Part shown: piece after piece, positions 1 to 11,889 of the stretch | Position numbering within the stretch: the first letter of the stretch is position 1 | Layout: every line of letters starts with the position of its first letter | NCBI GenBank assembly: GCA_028023455.1 | Contig: JAQFVV010000042.1 | Span: 4,231,739-4,295,738 of the forward strand | Length of the DNA stretch: 64,000 bases | Reading direction: 5' to 3' | DNA from: Epiperipatus broadwayi | Lineage: Eukaryota; Onychophora; Udeonychophora; Euonychophora; Peripatidae | Notes under the pieces: model-generated | Database searches by the model: none | What the model saw: only the letters and a program-made list of their open reading frames with translations | What the model was told of the DNA's origin: nothing | Translations under genes and position numbers: made by a program

Positions 1-1167
1 GACAATGTTTTTTCAAATGACCTCAACAATTGTGACATTTTTTTTTGTTATTGTCAGCAAAACTGGTTTCTAATGAAAAAAAATCTTCAATCTCCTAAAA
101 TAAATTAAGTTATATCTTCAATCCACAATAGAACAAAAATATTTGAATTCATTAACAATTTTTAGCATCAACTGTGACAAAGTGAAATTGCTTATTTTTC
201 CGATATAATTGATAATAGTTTGTCAAAAGAAAAGTATGTAAAGCAATTTTAAATATGAAGACATCAATCATTTCTGATTTGAAATTCCGACTACAGAATG
301 AATAGGGGTGTGATAACGTATTTACTGTTTTTTATTAAAATACCATATTCTATTGATTTAAATAAAATATATATTATATGTTACATATGCACTGTAAAAT
401 ATTATACAGATAGAATCATGGTCTAGTGTGGTTTATATATGGTTAAATTTGTGATCCATAGATTGGTTTGTATAGTCAACACAAAATTCATTTCTAGTGT
501 ATTATTTATTATAATTATTATTGTTTTACCTTTTCTCTCTGTACCTCTCAAACTACACATAAATAAATCATATATAATTATTTAATACTGACTACAAAAA
601 TATTTAACGAACTGTTTGGAATAGACATCTATTTTTCCATTTTGTCTGAGTCTTTAATCACCATGCTGTTTAAATAATGAAAAAATTTATGAATGCAGCT
701 GTAAATTTTAAAATGCTAAAATAAATTGTGTTAAATACAATGGAACTGAGATATCTGCTATATTTTATTCCAAGACCCCTCAAGTATATTGTATATTATG
801 TATAATAGCTTACATTTTATCGATAAGCTTTGATTGCAATAAAATATATTTTATTTTATTGAACTAAAAGTGCACAAGCCTTTTTTATGGATAGATGCAT
901 TTTTATGTGTATAGTATGCATGTATAAATTAAGATTATAGTCCAAAGAAAATAAATAATAATAGTAATAATAATAAAAATGCAATTTTTATAATAAATTG
1001 AAGGAGCACATAAACATATATACTTATTTACTTTGTGTGTTCATTCATTCATGTTTATTCAAAATATAAAAATAATAAAAACTTACTGTATTGTATCTTT
1101 ATTGTTATTATTTTTAAATAATAAGAATAATAAACCAATAAAACATCACATCTTCAACTTATAATTG
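1..1167. other. AT-rich non-coding stretch
   Basis: No open frame, RNA gene or clear repeat boundary is visible. The sequence is A/T runs and short simple repeats, for example the ATAATA-type tract near 950-980. Confidence 0.6.
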
Positions 1168-1835
1168 CTGTTTTAGTAGATATTTTTCCATTTTCTTTTT
1201 GCCATTTACTATAAGTTTTAGAACGTAATGGTAGTTGCCAAATGATAGCACTTAATAAATCCCTATCTTCCCTTTTCTATCCATAATTTCCAGATTAGTT
1301 TTAAAGCTATTGCTTTCTAAAACCTACAGTAAGTGGCAAAAAAGAGGTGAAAAAATATGCTACTAAATCAGAAATATGTAAGCTGGAGACATGTGGTTGG
1401 TCATGTGATGGTTTTGTGATGGTTTATTGCTTTATATCAAATCCTGACCATGGAATAGAAGTAAACTTAGCTATTAAAAAAACTAAGGACACCATAATAT
1501 AAAGTGAATTGGATTCAGACCACAACTATACAAACAAGTTGGTTGTTATTGAAAATATGTGTATGTTTTTAGTTTGGGCTGATAGTTTGATAATATAATA
1601 TAAATGAAAATGGTAGAAGCTATAGGACAGGTGCATTAAATTGTAAGGTCCAGTTGCATTGTTTCAAAATCAAAAGCATATCACTGATGAAAGACATGCA
1701 CTTAAAATTAGTCTGGGGATTTTGGATAAAAAACACAGAATAGGGATTTATTAAGTCATGTCATGTGGCAATAATCATTGCTTTTTAACGCTTACAGTAA
1801 GTGGCAAAAAGGTAGAAAATTATGCTACTAAGAAT
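1168..1835. repeat. Inverted-repeat element with about 135 bp imperfect arms
   Basis: The left arm (about 1168-1305) reappears in reverse complement at about 1697-1835. Both include the block reading GCCAYTTACTRTAAG and the block ACTTAATAAATCCCTAT. An extra direct copy of the arm tip lies at about 1306-1345 (CAGTAAGTGGCAAAAA). The centre has no coding capacity. This looks like a non-autonomous terminal-inverted-repeat element or an old fold-back repeat. No target duplication could be recognised, so the class is open. Confidence 0.55.
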
Positions 1836-2209
1836 GGCAGTGTTGTATTTTTATTGCAATTAAAAACATTTGGTGGATGCTTTTGTACTTAATTTTTTTC
1901 CCTTATAGAAATACTATAGTAGAATCATTACCTAGTTCACTTGGAATGCATCATACTTTTTTAATAAAGGACCTAGTAGCTGTTTTAGCTATATTTGTAA
2001 AATTTTATTTGTACAATTAATTTTTATTCTATGACATATATTTAAATCTTTATATTATTTATTACAAATATAAGTTTACAAATAAATGACATTCTAAAAG
2101 TTAATATTTGAACTTTTCAAAATAGAAAAGAAATATTTGTTACGATAACAATCGTTCTTTTAGTATTGGATCATAAGCTTCATTTAATCATAAAAATTAA
2201 TGAACAAAA

Positions 2210-2344
2210 TATTTATTTGATGTCAAGTGTTGTTAGCCAAGAGGTCATTGCAGCTGCCTTGCAAGCAAGTAGTTGGTTGCAGACGGTTGTGGGTTCACGC
2301 CCCATCCAATGCTATGATATATGAAAAATATATATTTATTTGAT
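2210..2344 (+). mobile_element. tRNA-derived SINE, subfamily 1, with 12 bp target duplication
   Basis: The SINE body runs 2222-2332. It starts GTCAAGTGTTGTTAGCC and ends in the shared tail GCTATGATATATGAAAAA. A pol III A-box-like block (TTAGCCAAGAGGTC) and a B-box-like block (GGGTTCACGCCCC) are visible. The direct repeat TATTTATTTGAT flanks it at 2210-2221 and 2333-2344, the signature of target-primed retroposition. At least eight relatives occur in the window. Confidence 0.85.
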
Positions 2345-2984
2345 TTCCATTTTTAAAGTGGAAGTGAATTTCAGTTGAGTGAAAAAATTCTGTTTTAAAA
2401 TTTAAAATTACATTCATTACTATTAAAATATTATAAAAAATTTCTTCACTGGTATTTGTGAAAGCATTTCTTTTTCAGTGAATCAATTTCAGCTCTATTG
2501 CAATTACATTTCGCTTATCTTCTTAAAAGCAAACATTTTCAAATAAAATTTAGTTGTAATCATATTTTTTGGGTTTAAAATATATATTTTATCAAACATA
2601 TTGCATAAATAATTTAAATAAATTTCTGAAAATTACAATTTTTCTTTCCAAGATATTAAAAAAAGCACAATCTTAGACAAAATAATGTACCAATCAGTAG
2701 TGTTATCAGTTTTTTGTATTATGATGCAGCTGATCAAGATGATCTCAGTTTCTTTCAAGTTTGGAAATTTGTATGATATTTGTAAGTTACCTTATGATAC
2801 TGACATTTTCAGATTTTTTTAAAAATTAATAATTTTAGTTCTGATTTCTATGCAAAAAAGGTAAACTGGCAAACTAATATAAATAATTACAAAATAGCTA
2901 TGAAAAGCTGAAACCATAGCAGTGCCACCATAATGCTTCAGAATGCCCCAAACCTAGTAACTCAGTAGCAACTAAATAAATAGT
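2345..2984. other. AT-rich non-coding stretch
   Basis: Nothing recognisable between the SINE and the RTE remnant. No frame looks coding. Confidence 0.55.
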
Positions 2985-4225
2985 TAACAACAAATTATAC
3001 ACTTATTGTTTTAATGTTATATCAGTATCAACTCTTTTTCACAACATTTTACAAAATTCCAAGATATTCAGTCCTTCTTTATGAATTTTTTCCCTTCATA
3101 TTCCTTCTTTTCTTTATACATTCTCTAGTCTCAGTAGAAATTTTATTGGTCAATTGCTCCTTTTTTCTACCAACTATCTTTGGTGCAGATTTTAAAAATG
3201 TAACAGTTATTTTCTTATTGATTTCATTCAAATCTGAAACATGTTTAAAATCTGGTAATATTTGAAAATGATTTCTAATTTAAATTTATTAGAATGTTTC
3301 TGAAGATTTAGGAATATCAACTGTGAATATTGTTTTCTTAATAATGTTTGTTTCTCTAGTTTTGCATTAATATGTATCTTGTATCCCATTAATCGATGAT
3401 CATTTCCTGTGTTGAAAACAATACAATCTTGAAATTCATAGTTTCTGTTAGTCAAAATATAATCCAATTCTGCTGTACCTTCATTTGGGTGCTTCCACAT
3501 CCATATTTTCATTTAACATTATTTTTTTTAAAAAAAAAAAGAATTCATAATATAAAGTTTTTCTTTTTCTTCAAATTCCACAAGTATATGCCCTCTTTCA
3601 TTTCTATCACCATAACCAAATTTACCTACAACACTTTAATCTTTCATTTGTTTACCAAGTCTAGCATTAATGTCTCCACAACAATTTTAAAATTGTGTTT
3701 GGTCTGATTAAAAGCTTTTTGTACATCCATATAAAAATTTATTTCTTCATCACTATAAGTACTTCTTGGGTCACAAATCTGAATTATCTGCATTTGGTAT
3801 CTGCTATTAAGTTGAATAGCTAATCTCAATCTTCACAATGTTGTTCTTCTATTTTTTATTTATAATGAATCCTACTCCACTTGTACTTTCAAAGTTTGTG
3901 CCTTCATAGTACAGTACATGTCCACTTTTTGAATCAATTGTCTCTTCACCTATTTCTCTAACTTCACAAAGTTTAATAATGTCCCATTTAATATGAAACA
4001 GTTCTTTTTTCAAGTCTTGCAATCTTGCTTCACTTGAAAGTGATCTGCAGTTGTAAGTACTTAAATAAATGGTTGTCATCAAATGGCAGCCGTGAACCAC
4101 AATCAGGAATTCTTAGCATCCTAGCATCCGCTGCCTTTGGCCATCAAATGCTGCCTTGTCTGGCAACTTTGCAGCCTCCTATGAATAAGAGCCATGATTT
4201 ATTTTGTCTGTCATGATTGTAAATA
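2985..4225 (-). pseudogene. RTE-type non-LTR retrotransposon copy 1: apurinic-like endonuclease part
   Basis: Read on the minus strand, the frames around 4100-3849, 3829-3644 and 3512-3228 together give a recognisable RTE endonuclease. It opens with a TYNCRSLS motif, followed by LKKELFHIKWDIIKLCEVRE with the catalytic-type glutamate, then an ELDYILTNR block and a terminal NDHRLM block where the family has SDH. Frameshifts and stops separate the pieces, so it is dead. The homologous region of copy 2 is at 18180-19200. The copy stops near 2985 before any reverse transcriptase, so the 3' half is absent, the reverse of the usual 5' truncation of LINEs. Confidence 0.8.
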
Positions 4226-4520
4226 TCAATTAAAAAAAAAATTCATTCACACACACACATTCATTCTGTCTGAAACCATGATATTTCTTGCTCTTAAACT
4301 CAGAGATAAAAAGGTAATAAACTCACCACACTGGCAAATTAATGTTGGTGAACAGTCCATCCATGTTCATATACTATATGAATAATCACATAGTAATAAC
4401 AGCTGCAATGACAAAAACGTATGGAGGAGACATTAGAATTTGCTCTATTCGGTTCTATTAAGTCCTACATGAGCAATCAAAGAATCTCCTTTCAATTAAC
4501 TGCAAACTCCTTTCCACAGT
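4226..4520 (-). mobile_element. 5' region of RTE copy 1
   Basis: This segment is homologous to the region upstream of RTE copy 2 (17735-17955, opposite strand) and, more weakly, to that of copy 3 (about 44930-45085). Shared words include TCCATCCATGTT, ATATGAATAATCACATA and AACAGCTGCAATGACAA. It therefore belongs to the element's 5' end rather than to host DNA. It has no clear sense-strand frame. Confidence 0.6.
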
Positions 4521-5004
4521 TAATTTTAGATATATATTAATTTAAACATAAAATTACGATTTTTTTTTGTAGGAAAAGCAATTGTTTTAATATTATTTAT
4601 ATGATAAGAAAATAATAAATATACACTTAAGCAAAAATAACAAGTAAGATAAAATAAGTAAATAATATTCACTGGTCATTAGGATTAGCAGCTAAAAAAA
4701 ATCTGTTGACAAATTACTTTATTTTAACAGCTTACAATAAACCTGATATTAAATAAAAACAACTTTCATTGTTTCTTATTTGCTTTAAATTACTTTATTT
4801 TCCAGATCATAATCATGGATTTTTCTGATGTTGGAAAATATTTATGGTTGTTTTACATTTAGATCCCAAATAATAAAATCATTTTTGTTAAGTAGTATAA
4901 TTTAATTTCTTAAATAAGAACAAGCAAAAACATTGTAAGAAAGAAAATCAAATGCAAAAATGAGAAAAGTAAAAATAAACATGTTTTGAGAGAATAACAT
5001 ATTA

Positions 5005-5117
5005 GTCTTGCATTGGTGGTCGAGAGGTCAGCGCGAATGCCTTGCACTTGCAGGCAGTTGCCCGGGTTGCGGGTTCGCATCCCGGCCGATGCTATGACAC
5101 TTTAAAAAAAAAATTAA
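5005..5117 (+). mobile_element. tRNA-derived SINE, subfamily 2
   Basis: The tRNA-like head is the best preserved in the window. GCATTGG at 5010-5016 can pair with CCGATGC at 5086-5092 over all seven positions, like an acceptor stem. The A-box-like block is TGGTCGAGAGGTC and the B-box-like block is GGGTTCGCATCCC. The D-arm wording resembles class II (Leu/Ser-type) tRNAs. The tail GCTATGACAC is followed by an A-run. No target duplication was evident. Confidence 0.8.
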
Positions 5118-7660
5118 AATCATACCTATGCAAAACGTGACTTTAATCTAAGATATAAAACAAGCTTATTTTATGTATACAATACATTATGAATTACAAG
5201 TATAAATACCTATCCAGTTTGAGAAATACAATTAACACTAACACCCATCATTCAATTTTTTTAACCTAATTATATAGTATCATACATAAAAAACACTATT
5301 TTTTCTCTCTAATCTAGCACCATCTATTTGTTAGTTTAATTAATCAGTGATTATCAGATAATAATACAATTTAATCCATGTTCTCAAACTGGTGCTCTTT
5401 TATAATTCTAGTTAAATATAGTGGAATAAATAATAAGGATAAAAAATATTTCGCAAAGGTATTCAGTTATTAAAATTATAAAATCTGAGATGTAAAAAAT
5501 CACCATAAACGTTATTCAAAATTTCTGTTCTTAAGTCTTACCACTTTTTTGCTCATATTCCTTCCTCACTGAGGGAGAAGAGGATGAGTTAATCCAGTTA
5601 AAATAGTACTTCCATTATGAAATTTCAATTAAACTACATAAAGTCCAAACTGTGATCCATAATGCACGACATGTTGCTAAATCTATATAATATAAAAACT
5701 TGCGAACTCTTTATGTACGTGATTTCCTTTACCTTTATAGCACTTTATAAACAAATATTAAATTACGTTTGAGACCGTGTTATCTTAGAGCTCTTATAGA
5801 TATGAATCAAGACTAATTAGTTTTCCATAACACCTCTCGTGATATATATATAAAGATAACCACACACATATATATAATTGTTACAGATACGCGTATATAT
5901 ATAAACACACCTTTTATCTAGGAAAAATAAAATTCAACTTTTTTTCTCTTTTCTCTCATGATTGATCCTAACTTTCATTTATTTTTAAACAATTCCAAAA
6001 TAAAAGACGGCTTACAATGTTCGCAAAGAAACAAAAGATTTGTCGCAGGATTGAGATTTGTCTACCTTGGCAAGCGCCCATAAATAAATAATTAACACTA
6101 ACTAATTAATATGATTAAGTGGGAGAATTAAGATTAAGAGGTTTACCAAACACTCATTATTTGGAATAAACAATGGAAAGAGCTTTCAATAAGATGACTC
6201 ACTAAATAACATATGACAAGAATAAAGACGCAGAATGACCCTCGAGATGTGTCAAGCTAATTTGGGAATAGAAGTGAAAATTTTAAAACAATGACAACTG
6301 AAAATAAGTTTTTTGTTTTTTGTGTTTTTTAGATATTTTAATAAGCAAACGAGCATGGGAAATTCGAATCTAATCTGAGAGCAAATTACTTTCTTACAAT
6401 AAACAGTCTAAACAAAACAAATTACATCATACTAATTATTTAGCAATTAAAACAAAAATTATGGAAATTAGAAGAAAAAAGACTAATCGTCGTATTTAAA
6501 AAAAGAAATAATAAATAAAAGACAGAGATGAAAAGATAAATTAGCGGAAAATACTATGACAATTTTTAATGATGTAGCAAAAATTTAATACCCGGATTAA
6601 TAGTAACAAAATCATAGTCATAAAGCATTGTAAAATTTAAATCATTTTTATTTTTTAAAAAGGAATTAAAAGTAGATTACATGAATTGCAGATTCTTCAA
6701 AAACAAGAGTTTCGCGGAGAAAGAATAAGATAAATGTCTGCAGTTACAATAAATGAAAAAAGAATAGCACTTTTTTTTTTAATTCCAGGAAATTATAGAA
6801 ATTTTAATTCATAAAATTTAAAATTCAATTTCCATAATTAATATTTAAATTGTGAAATAATCCCACAATTTTAAGAATTTGATTAGTATTATATATATAT
6901 TTGTAGAAGTTGAATAAGTATCATAAACTAAAATGGTTGAATATGAATTCGCAGTCTAACGATAGAGAAAATAGGCAGTAGAGTAGTAAGATTAAGAGCC
7001 TAATTTTCATTGGTAGTTTGCTTTGTGATATTCTTGACATAATTTATTTTAGCATAACAATTTGTAGGATGGCATCACAAACTTTAATAAATATTTTTAT
7101 TTATATTAGTTCATAACGTAGTCAACCAATTATAGGTAGCTAGATATTGTTAAGATGCAAATATTGAAATATAATATTTTTGATTATTGTGTATACATAA
7201 TTCACTAATATATTTATGTCATTTTTTCCGATGAATTTGGCTGGCAATTAGCAAAATGACTGAGATATGTTTTCTTCATTAAGTCTGAGTAATTTTGATG
7301 TTTTTGAAATGAAAACAGCAAACTTTTTTTTTTATAACACCTGCATTTTAGTTTAGAACGTATATTAAAATTGCTATAAATTTTCTAAATCTAGGATTTA
7401 TTTAACAAACTTAGATTTAAATAACAGAGTGAAAAAGCTATCTATGGAAATGGTATTATTCTGCCTCAAAAATGTACATATGTTGGATGCTAAAATAAAA
7501 CAACATTCTAAAAGAAAATTTCTCTAGTTTCAAATCATAATAGTAGAATGAATGGTTAAATATCATTGTGCCTGATTATTTATGAATGTGAATCCTTGTG
7601 CTATAATCCTCTGTACAATGAACTTTAAATGACTAAATATCACATAATCATTTCTTATGC
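5118..7660. other. Long AT-rich non-coding stretch
   Basis: No gene, tRNA or bounded repeat was recognised. Short TA/CA microsatellites occur near 5835-5910 and 6890-6900. Confidence 0.55.
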
Positions 7661-7665
7661 ATGTA

Positions 7666-7743
7666 CAAACCTTCTTGCATCCATTGATTACTCTGGCTTG
7701 CACTGAGTGGCACTACTATATGGAGAGTTTTGCCTTTGTTTTA
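7666..7743. repeat. Solo right arm of the 52.7 kb snap-back family
   Basis: The block from ACAAACCTTCTTGCATCC to TTTTGCCTTTGTTTTA matches the right terminal arm of the elements at 7953, 41806 and 52668. Its partner arm is missing here. Confidence 0.6.
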
Positions 7744-7938
7744 CAAAGAACCTTATTGTTTTTATATGGAAATGCATTTTAAAAAATGTCAAATTAAATG
7801 TTCTCATCTTCAATTCATATTATTTATAACAACTAATTTGTTTTGTGTTATTTTCATATTCTGTTATTCTTATATATACAATATACTCTCAAAGACTTAC
7901 TTTCATATACATCGTGTTTAATTTACATAATATAATAC

Positions 7939-8484
7939 AGCATTAAAAATACCACTAAACATTACATGATCACCATCTCTTATGCTAGCACATAACTGTT
8001 ATTAAAAAAACTCTCCATACAGTAGTGCCACATGCCAGAAGGCTTGTGCATAAAATCCCCATCTAGTGCTTACTCATCGAATATCCCCAAACTAGTTTCT
8101 GGTTTGTGGCCTTCGTCAGTGAGGAGTCTTGGATTTGAGAGCACTGCACCTAGATCTTAGGATCTAATGCAACCCTCCAGCAGCTTAGATTGAAAATATT
8201 ATTGTGTTTTCAATTTGATTTTCATAGTTTTGTAGTTAAGTAAAGATAAAAGGGGGCTGCTGGAGGGTGGTATTAGATCCTAAGATCTAGGTCCAGGGCT
8301 CTTAAATCCAAGACTCCTCTCTGACAAAGGCCACAAAGCAGAAATTAGTATGGGGATATTGGATGAGTAGGCACTAGATGGGGATTTTATGCACAAGCCT
8401 TTTTGGCATCCATTGATTACTCTGGTTGGCACAGGATGGCACTACTGTAAGGAGAATTTGACTGTTTAATAGCATTAAAAATAC
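7939..8484. mobile_element. Snap-back (palindromic) element, family F1, with 14 bp direct repeats
   Basis: The element occupies 7953-8470. It starts with an unpaired leader (CACTAAACATTACATGATC). It then has a long arm (about 8008-8195) whose reverse complement ends at about 8460; shared words include CTGCTGGAGGGT, AGATCCTAAGATCTAGGT and CTAGATGGGGATTTTATGC. The perfect repeat AGCATTAAAAATAC flanks it at 7939-7952 and 8471-8484. The centre is AT-rich. It carries no coding sequence. Confidence 0.8.
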
Positions 8485-8542
8485 TTACAAGATCTTCTAT
8501 CTTATAAAAATATATTAAATGTATTAAGCGCAAACAGTAACT

Positions 8543-8723
8543 CAAATGAATGTTTTATCCATAAATCGCCATTACTTTTTATAAGATAATGTGAAAGACT
8601 AAAAACCTTTGACAGATATTGCCTGTCACATAAGCATTTTTAAAGCGTATTTGTCAAAGGTTTTTAGCCTTTCACATTATCTTATAAAAAGTATTGGCGA
8701 TTCATGGATAAAACATTCATTTG
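8543..8723. repeat. 72 bp-arm hairpin repeat
   Basis: Arms 8543-8614 and 8652-8723 are inverted copies of equal length with about three mismatches and no gaps, around a 37 nt spacer. The left arm starts CAAATGAATGTTTTATCC and ends ACCTTTGACA. No target duplication was identified. It could be a tiny MITE or another snap-back element. Confidence 0.75.
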
Positions 8724-8966
8724 AATGTAGCTTTATTTGAGCTAAAAGCTGCATAATATTATGAATTCAGATTAATATGGGAACTTTATCTTTCAACTAA
8801 TAATACATTTTCCTGACCAATAGTTGAATGGTTATCTAGGTTGGTTTTGGACCAGCTATCTACAAAAAATCCTAAACTTGCTTTGTATTCTATCACCTTT
8901 TTTTTTTTTTCAATATTTTATCTAAATTCAAACTCTCAAATCATGGGTATAATAGGAAGAGGTATT

Positions 8967-10019
8967 AATTATCACAGCGGTCGGTCTGTGATGTAATTTT
9001 AATGGTCTGCAAAGAAATTCAGATATTATTTAAATTTGCTATGCTCATTTAATAAAATTTTAAAATAAAACATAAATTTTGTTTAAAGCTGTATTATTAT
9101 ATGTAAAATAGAACAAAAACATTATATTGCTAATTGATTTGTTACAAAATACTACTGTGACTTGCAAAACATCTATCTCAAAGGTGTTTAATTAACCCCT
9201 AGTCAGTTAGCAGCATAGAAAAATCAACAAAATAAGAACAAAGTCTGTACAATTGATTAGGCATCAAATTTGAGTACAGCACAACCTTGGTAATTGGGTG
9301 AACTAAAACTCAAAAATTTATTAAGAATTTTGAAGGAAAACACATCTATAAAAATTATTAAAGAATAGAATAGTATTCATTATTAATCTTAAATAATTTT
9401 TGTAAATACGAATTAGAAAATTACACATATAAAATGTAACAAATATGTATTTATACATTCATTTATTTTTATAAAATAAAATGCACATTATATTAACAAC
9501 AAAAAAATATTTAACAAATTTTAATAAAACATATAAATACAAACTTAGTTTTACTTTCATATAACTCAAAATAAAAACAAATAATTACATAAAAACTTTA
9601 ATAATATTCTAATTTATTTTGTATTTTAAGTTCAATATTACAATCTTTTAAGTATTTCTTTATATTTATATCTAATAAATCTGACTCCTTTCAACAATAC
9701 TCTTGTAAAAAAACGTTCTCAATTGTAACCGCTATTAAAAACAAGTACGCTCTCGGTTTGAAATAGAAGCTCCTTTACGTGTGGCGGTGACATCATTGGA
9801 GCCAAGTTAGTAAAATAATTTTAAACCAAAAACAATAAATGCACTAATTTTTAATATATATTGCTATTATTTATTATTATTTTTGTGTTAAAATTAAAAT
9901 TATTAATGTATAAATAAATATATATGTATATCACACGCAATGCTCGTATTAATGTGTACCTTTAAAAATTATGTTAGTGGTCCGCACTATCTAAAAGGTT
10001 GCAAACCGCTGAACTATTA
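8967..10019. mobile_element. Non-autonomous hAT-like DNA transposon (old)
   Basis: The left end (8975) begins CAGCGGTCGGTC. The right end (10011) ends GGTTGCAAACCGCTG, so the termini share an inverted CAGCGGT. Both ends also hold a GGTCYGC block, as is common in hAT termini. The flanking 8-mers AATTATCA (8967-8974) and AACTATTA (10012-10019) match at six of eight positions, as expected for a decayed hAT target duplication. The 1.0 kb interior has no transposase. Confidence 0.6.
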
Positions 10020-10135
10020 CATAACACTCTTCTATCTCTCATAATATATTTTGTAATATATTAACAAAATTATTATTTCAATTTTTTATTTACATTTAAT
10101 GTGTATAAATACTAAGTAAGTAATCAATTGGTTTG

Positions 10136-10209
10136 CCTCCTGGGAGGATTTGAACACTGGAAATGACAACGTTGATTAGAAATCAACGAACCTTTGGCTA
10201 TCAAGTTAA
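10136..10209 (-). pseudogene. tRNA-like sequence (Arg-TCT-like anticodon arm), probable pseudogene or SINE head
   Basis: On the minus strand an anticodon-type arm GTTGA-TTTCTAA-TCAAC is perfect, with TCT in the anticodon position. It is followed by a B-box-like GTGTTCAAATCCTCC. The T-stem does not pair well and no clean acceptor stem is visible, so I do not call a working tRNA. Confidence 0.45.
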
Positions 10210-10480
10210 TCAATTAATCATTGTATAAAACTATGTATGGATGAAAGTATAAATTGATCAAAAAATATATGAATATTAATTCTCAAGTCATCGCTGACTT
10301 TCAATATAGTTTGAATTATTTATAAGTGTAATAAAGTGGCATAAATATGATTATCTGTCACCAATATAATTTTATGATGATGCAACCGAATGTGATAAGA
10401 AACTATCTGCTACATAATATAGGTGTATATATTTTAAATTGTGAATTTTAATTTGCCAATTCTTTCCTTCTCTAATAATC

Positions 10481-11090
10481 TTCATACAAATTCTGCCCGG
10501 GGGCTTTCTTAATAGAAGAGGTAAGATCCATATGTTGTCTCTGTCTTTCCAGCCAGAAGATATGGACCATATCCTTCGCTTTGTCGGTCTGGCAGGGACT
10601 AAGACAAAACTCCAGAAATACATTGATAATAATGGTCCAGATCTAACATCTCTTGAAGGGGTTTTAAATAGAGGCATTTTGCTGAAATCAGCTCCCACCT
10701 ACATAAACTTTGCCATCTGGTTGACCAGATGCAAGGTGATCTTTCAAAAATTACCTAACAAATCATTAACTGCTTTCAGCATAATCAAAAATATCCAAGA
10801 AACAGACAAGAGAGAGGCCGATCCATACCTGGCCATATTAACATGGCAATTCACAACTGGTCTAAACAGCACCTCTCCAACCAACCCTTAAATAATTTAT
10901 ATGAAAATAAAGGTATTTTGTTATAGACTAGATGATTAATATTCACCGTGCATCCACAGGTTATATTCTACTGACTTTTGAATCATTTCTTCTCTGTATA
11001 TACCACCCTGTAACATCGACTAGATACTTCTTGTTATTTTTTTTAATTTTGTAACTCACTTATAGGTCAAATAAAATTATCTTGAAAGAG
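10481..11090 (+). pseudogene. C-terminal remnant of a non-LTR retrotransposon reverse-transcriptase ORF
   Basis: An open frame from about 10481 to the stop at 10891 reads through PGGFLNRRGKIHM, then QPEDMDHILRFVGLAGTK, and ends with an FAIWLTRCKVIF block. That block aligns in type with FLIYALWL in the better-bounded element at 35366, so both look like the tail of a LINE ORF2 beyond the reverse transcriptase. A 3' UTR-like stretch continues to AATAAAATTATCTTGAAAGAG near 11090. The start at the first ATG (10532) is not meaningful because the frame is open upstream. Probably 5'-truncated and dead. Confidence 0.6.
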
Positions 11091-11227
11091 AAAATATCTG
11101 CTTGTACTGGTGGGAGAAAACAATAATAAACTACTGGTAACTATATATACTACATTGAAAATCATAAATAATAAGACAAGGTAGAATCAAGCTAAGTCAA
11201 TAGATCGTTTTACAAAATTTTTTATTG

Positions 11228-11687
11228 TATCTTTATTTATATAAAGAATAATAAAAAAAGAAATACGAACTATGGAGATTATTAAAATAATCGATAATAC
11301 GCATATAAGAAGGAAGGTGAAAAGCCATGTATGTGTGCGTGTAAAAAATCAGATATAATAATCTTTAACTTAGATTAATCTGTGCTAGAGAAAAACTCTA
11401 GTTTAATAAATGATTAATGATAAACCTAGTTAGGTTTATCAAAAAGGTTCGAAGTCGAGGTTGTGAGTGGAGCAAATTTGGCGGTTGTAAATAAAGATGT
11501 GACAATTCGCCATAGATAAATACCCTTCGTGTAATAAAGATATATATGAGAGCTGGAGACCTGGGACAACTGATGAGTGCTGGTTCAGCGTGAAATGCAT
11601 CTTCTGAGTTATTTCTCTTTTATTTTATCTTTATTTATATAAAGAATAATAAAAAAGAAAGAGGAAGTATGGAGATTATTAAAATAA
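11228..11687 (+). mobile_element. Dispersed repeat family Y, copy flanked by about 63 bp direct repeats, with hammerhead-like core
   Basis: The block starting TATCTTTATTTATATAAAG is repeated at 11228-11290 and 11626-11687, giving a mini-LTR-like frame around a 335 bp interior. At 11570-11595 the interior holds CTGATGA, a short hairpin GTGCT-GGTTC-AGCGT and then GAAA, the order of a hammerhead ribozyme core. Related sequence occurs at 27.46, 35.04, 45.58 and 63.70 kb. No protein is encoded. Confidence 0.55.
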
Positions 11688-11889
11688 AATACAATTACGT
11701 AATGTTATCTAATAATAATAAAATGAATTTACTCATTTTAATTTTTTTTTGCTGCAGCCGTTTTCAGACATTTGTAGAAATTTAATTATTTCACTAACAT
11801 ATTTAAATATTTCAAAAATGAATTAAATTGCAAATGTTTGTTTTCTTTTATTATGTATTTTATTTTAGCAAACAAAATTAATTAATAAT

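Noticed and set aside
3014-3707. Plus-strand frames of 83 and 103 codons
   Set aside because: Antisense of RTE copy 1.
4194-4385. 63-codon plus-strand frame ending HILYE
   Set aside because: It covers the RTE 5' region and part of its endonuclease start. No support beyond the weak antisense similarity listed as a finding.
5835-5910. CGCGTATATA motif as a promoter
   Set aside because: It sits in a TA/CA microsatellite with no gene downstream.
10372-10698. 108-codon minus-strand frame
   Set aside because: Antisense of the LINE C-terminal frame, which continues past it on plus and ends with a family-like tail.
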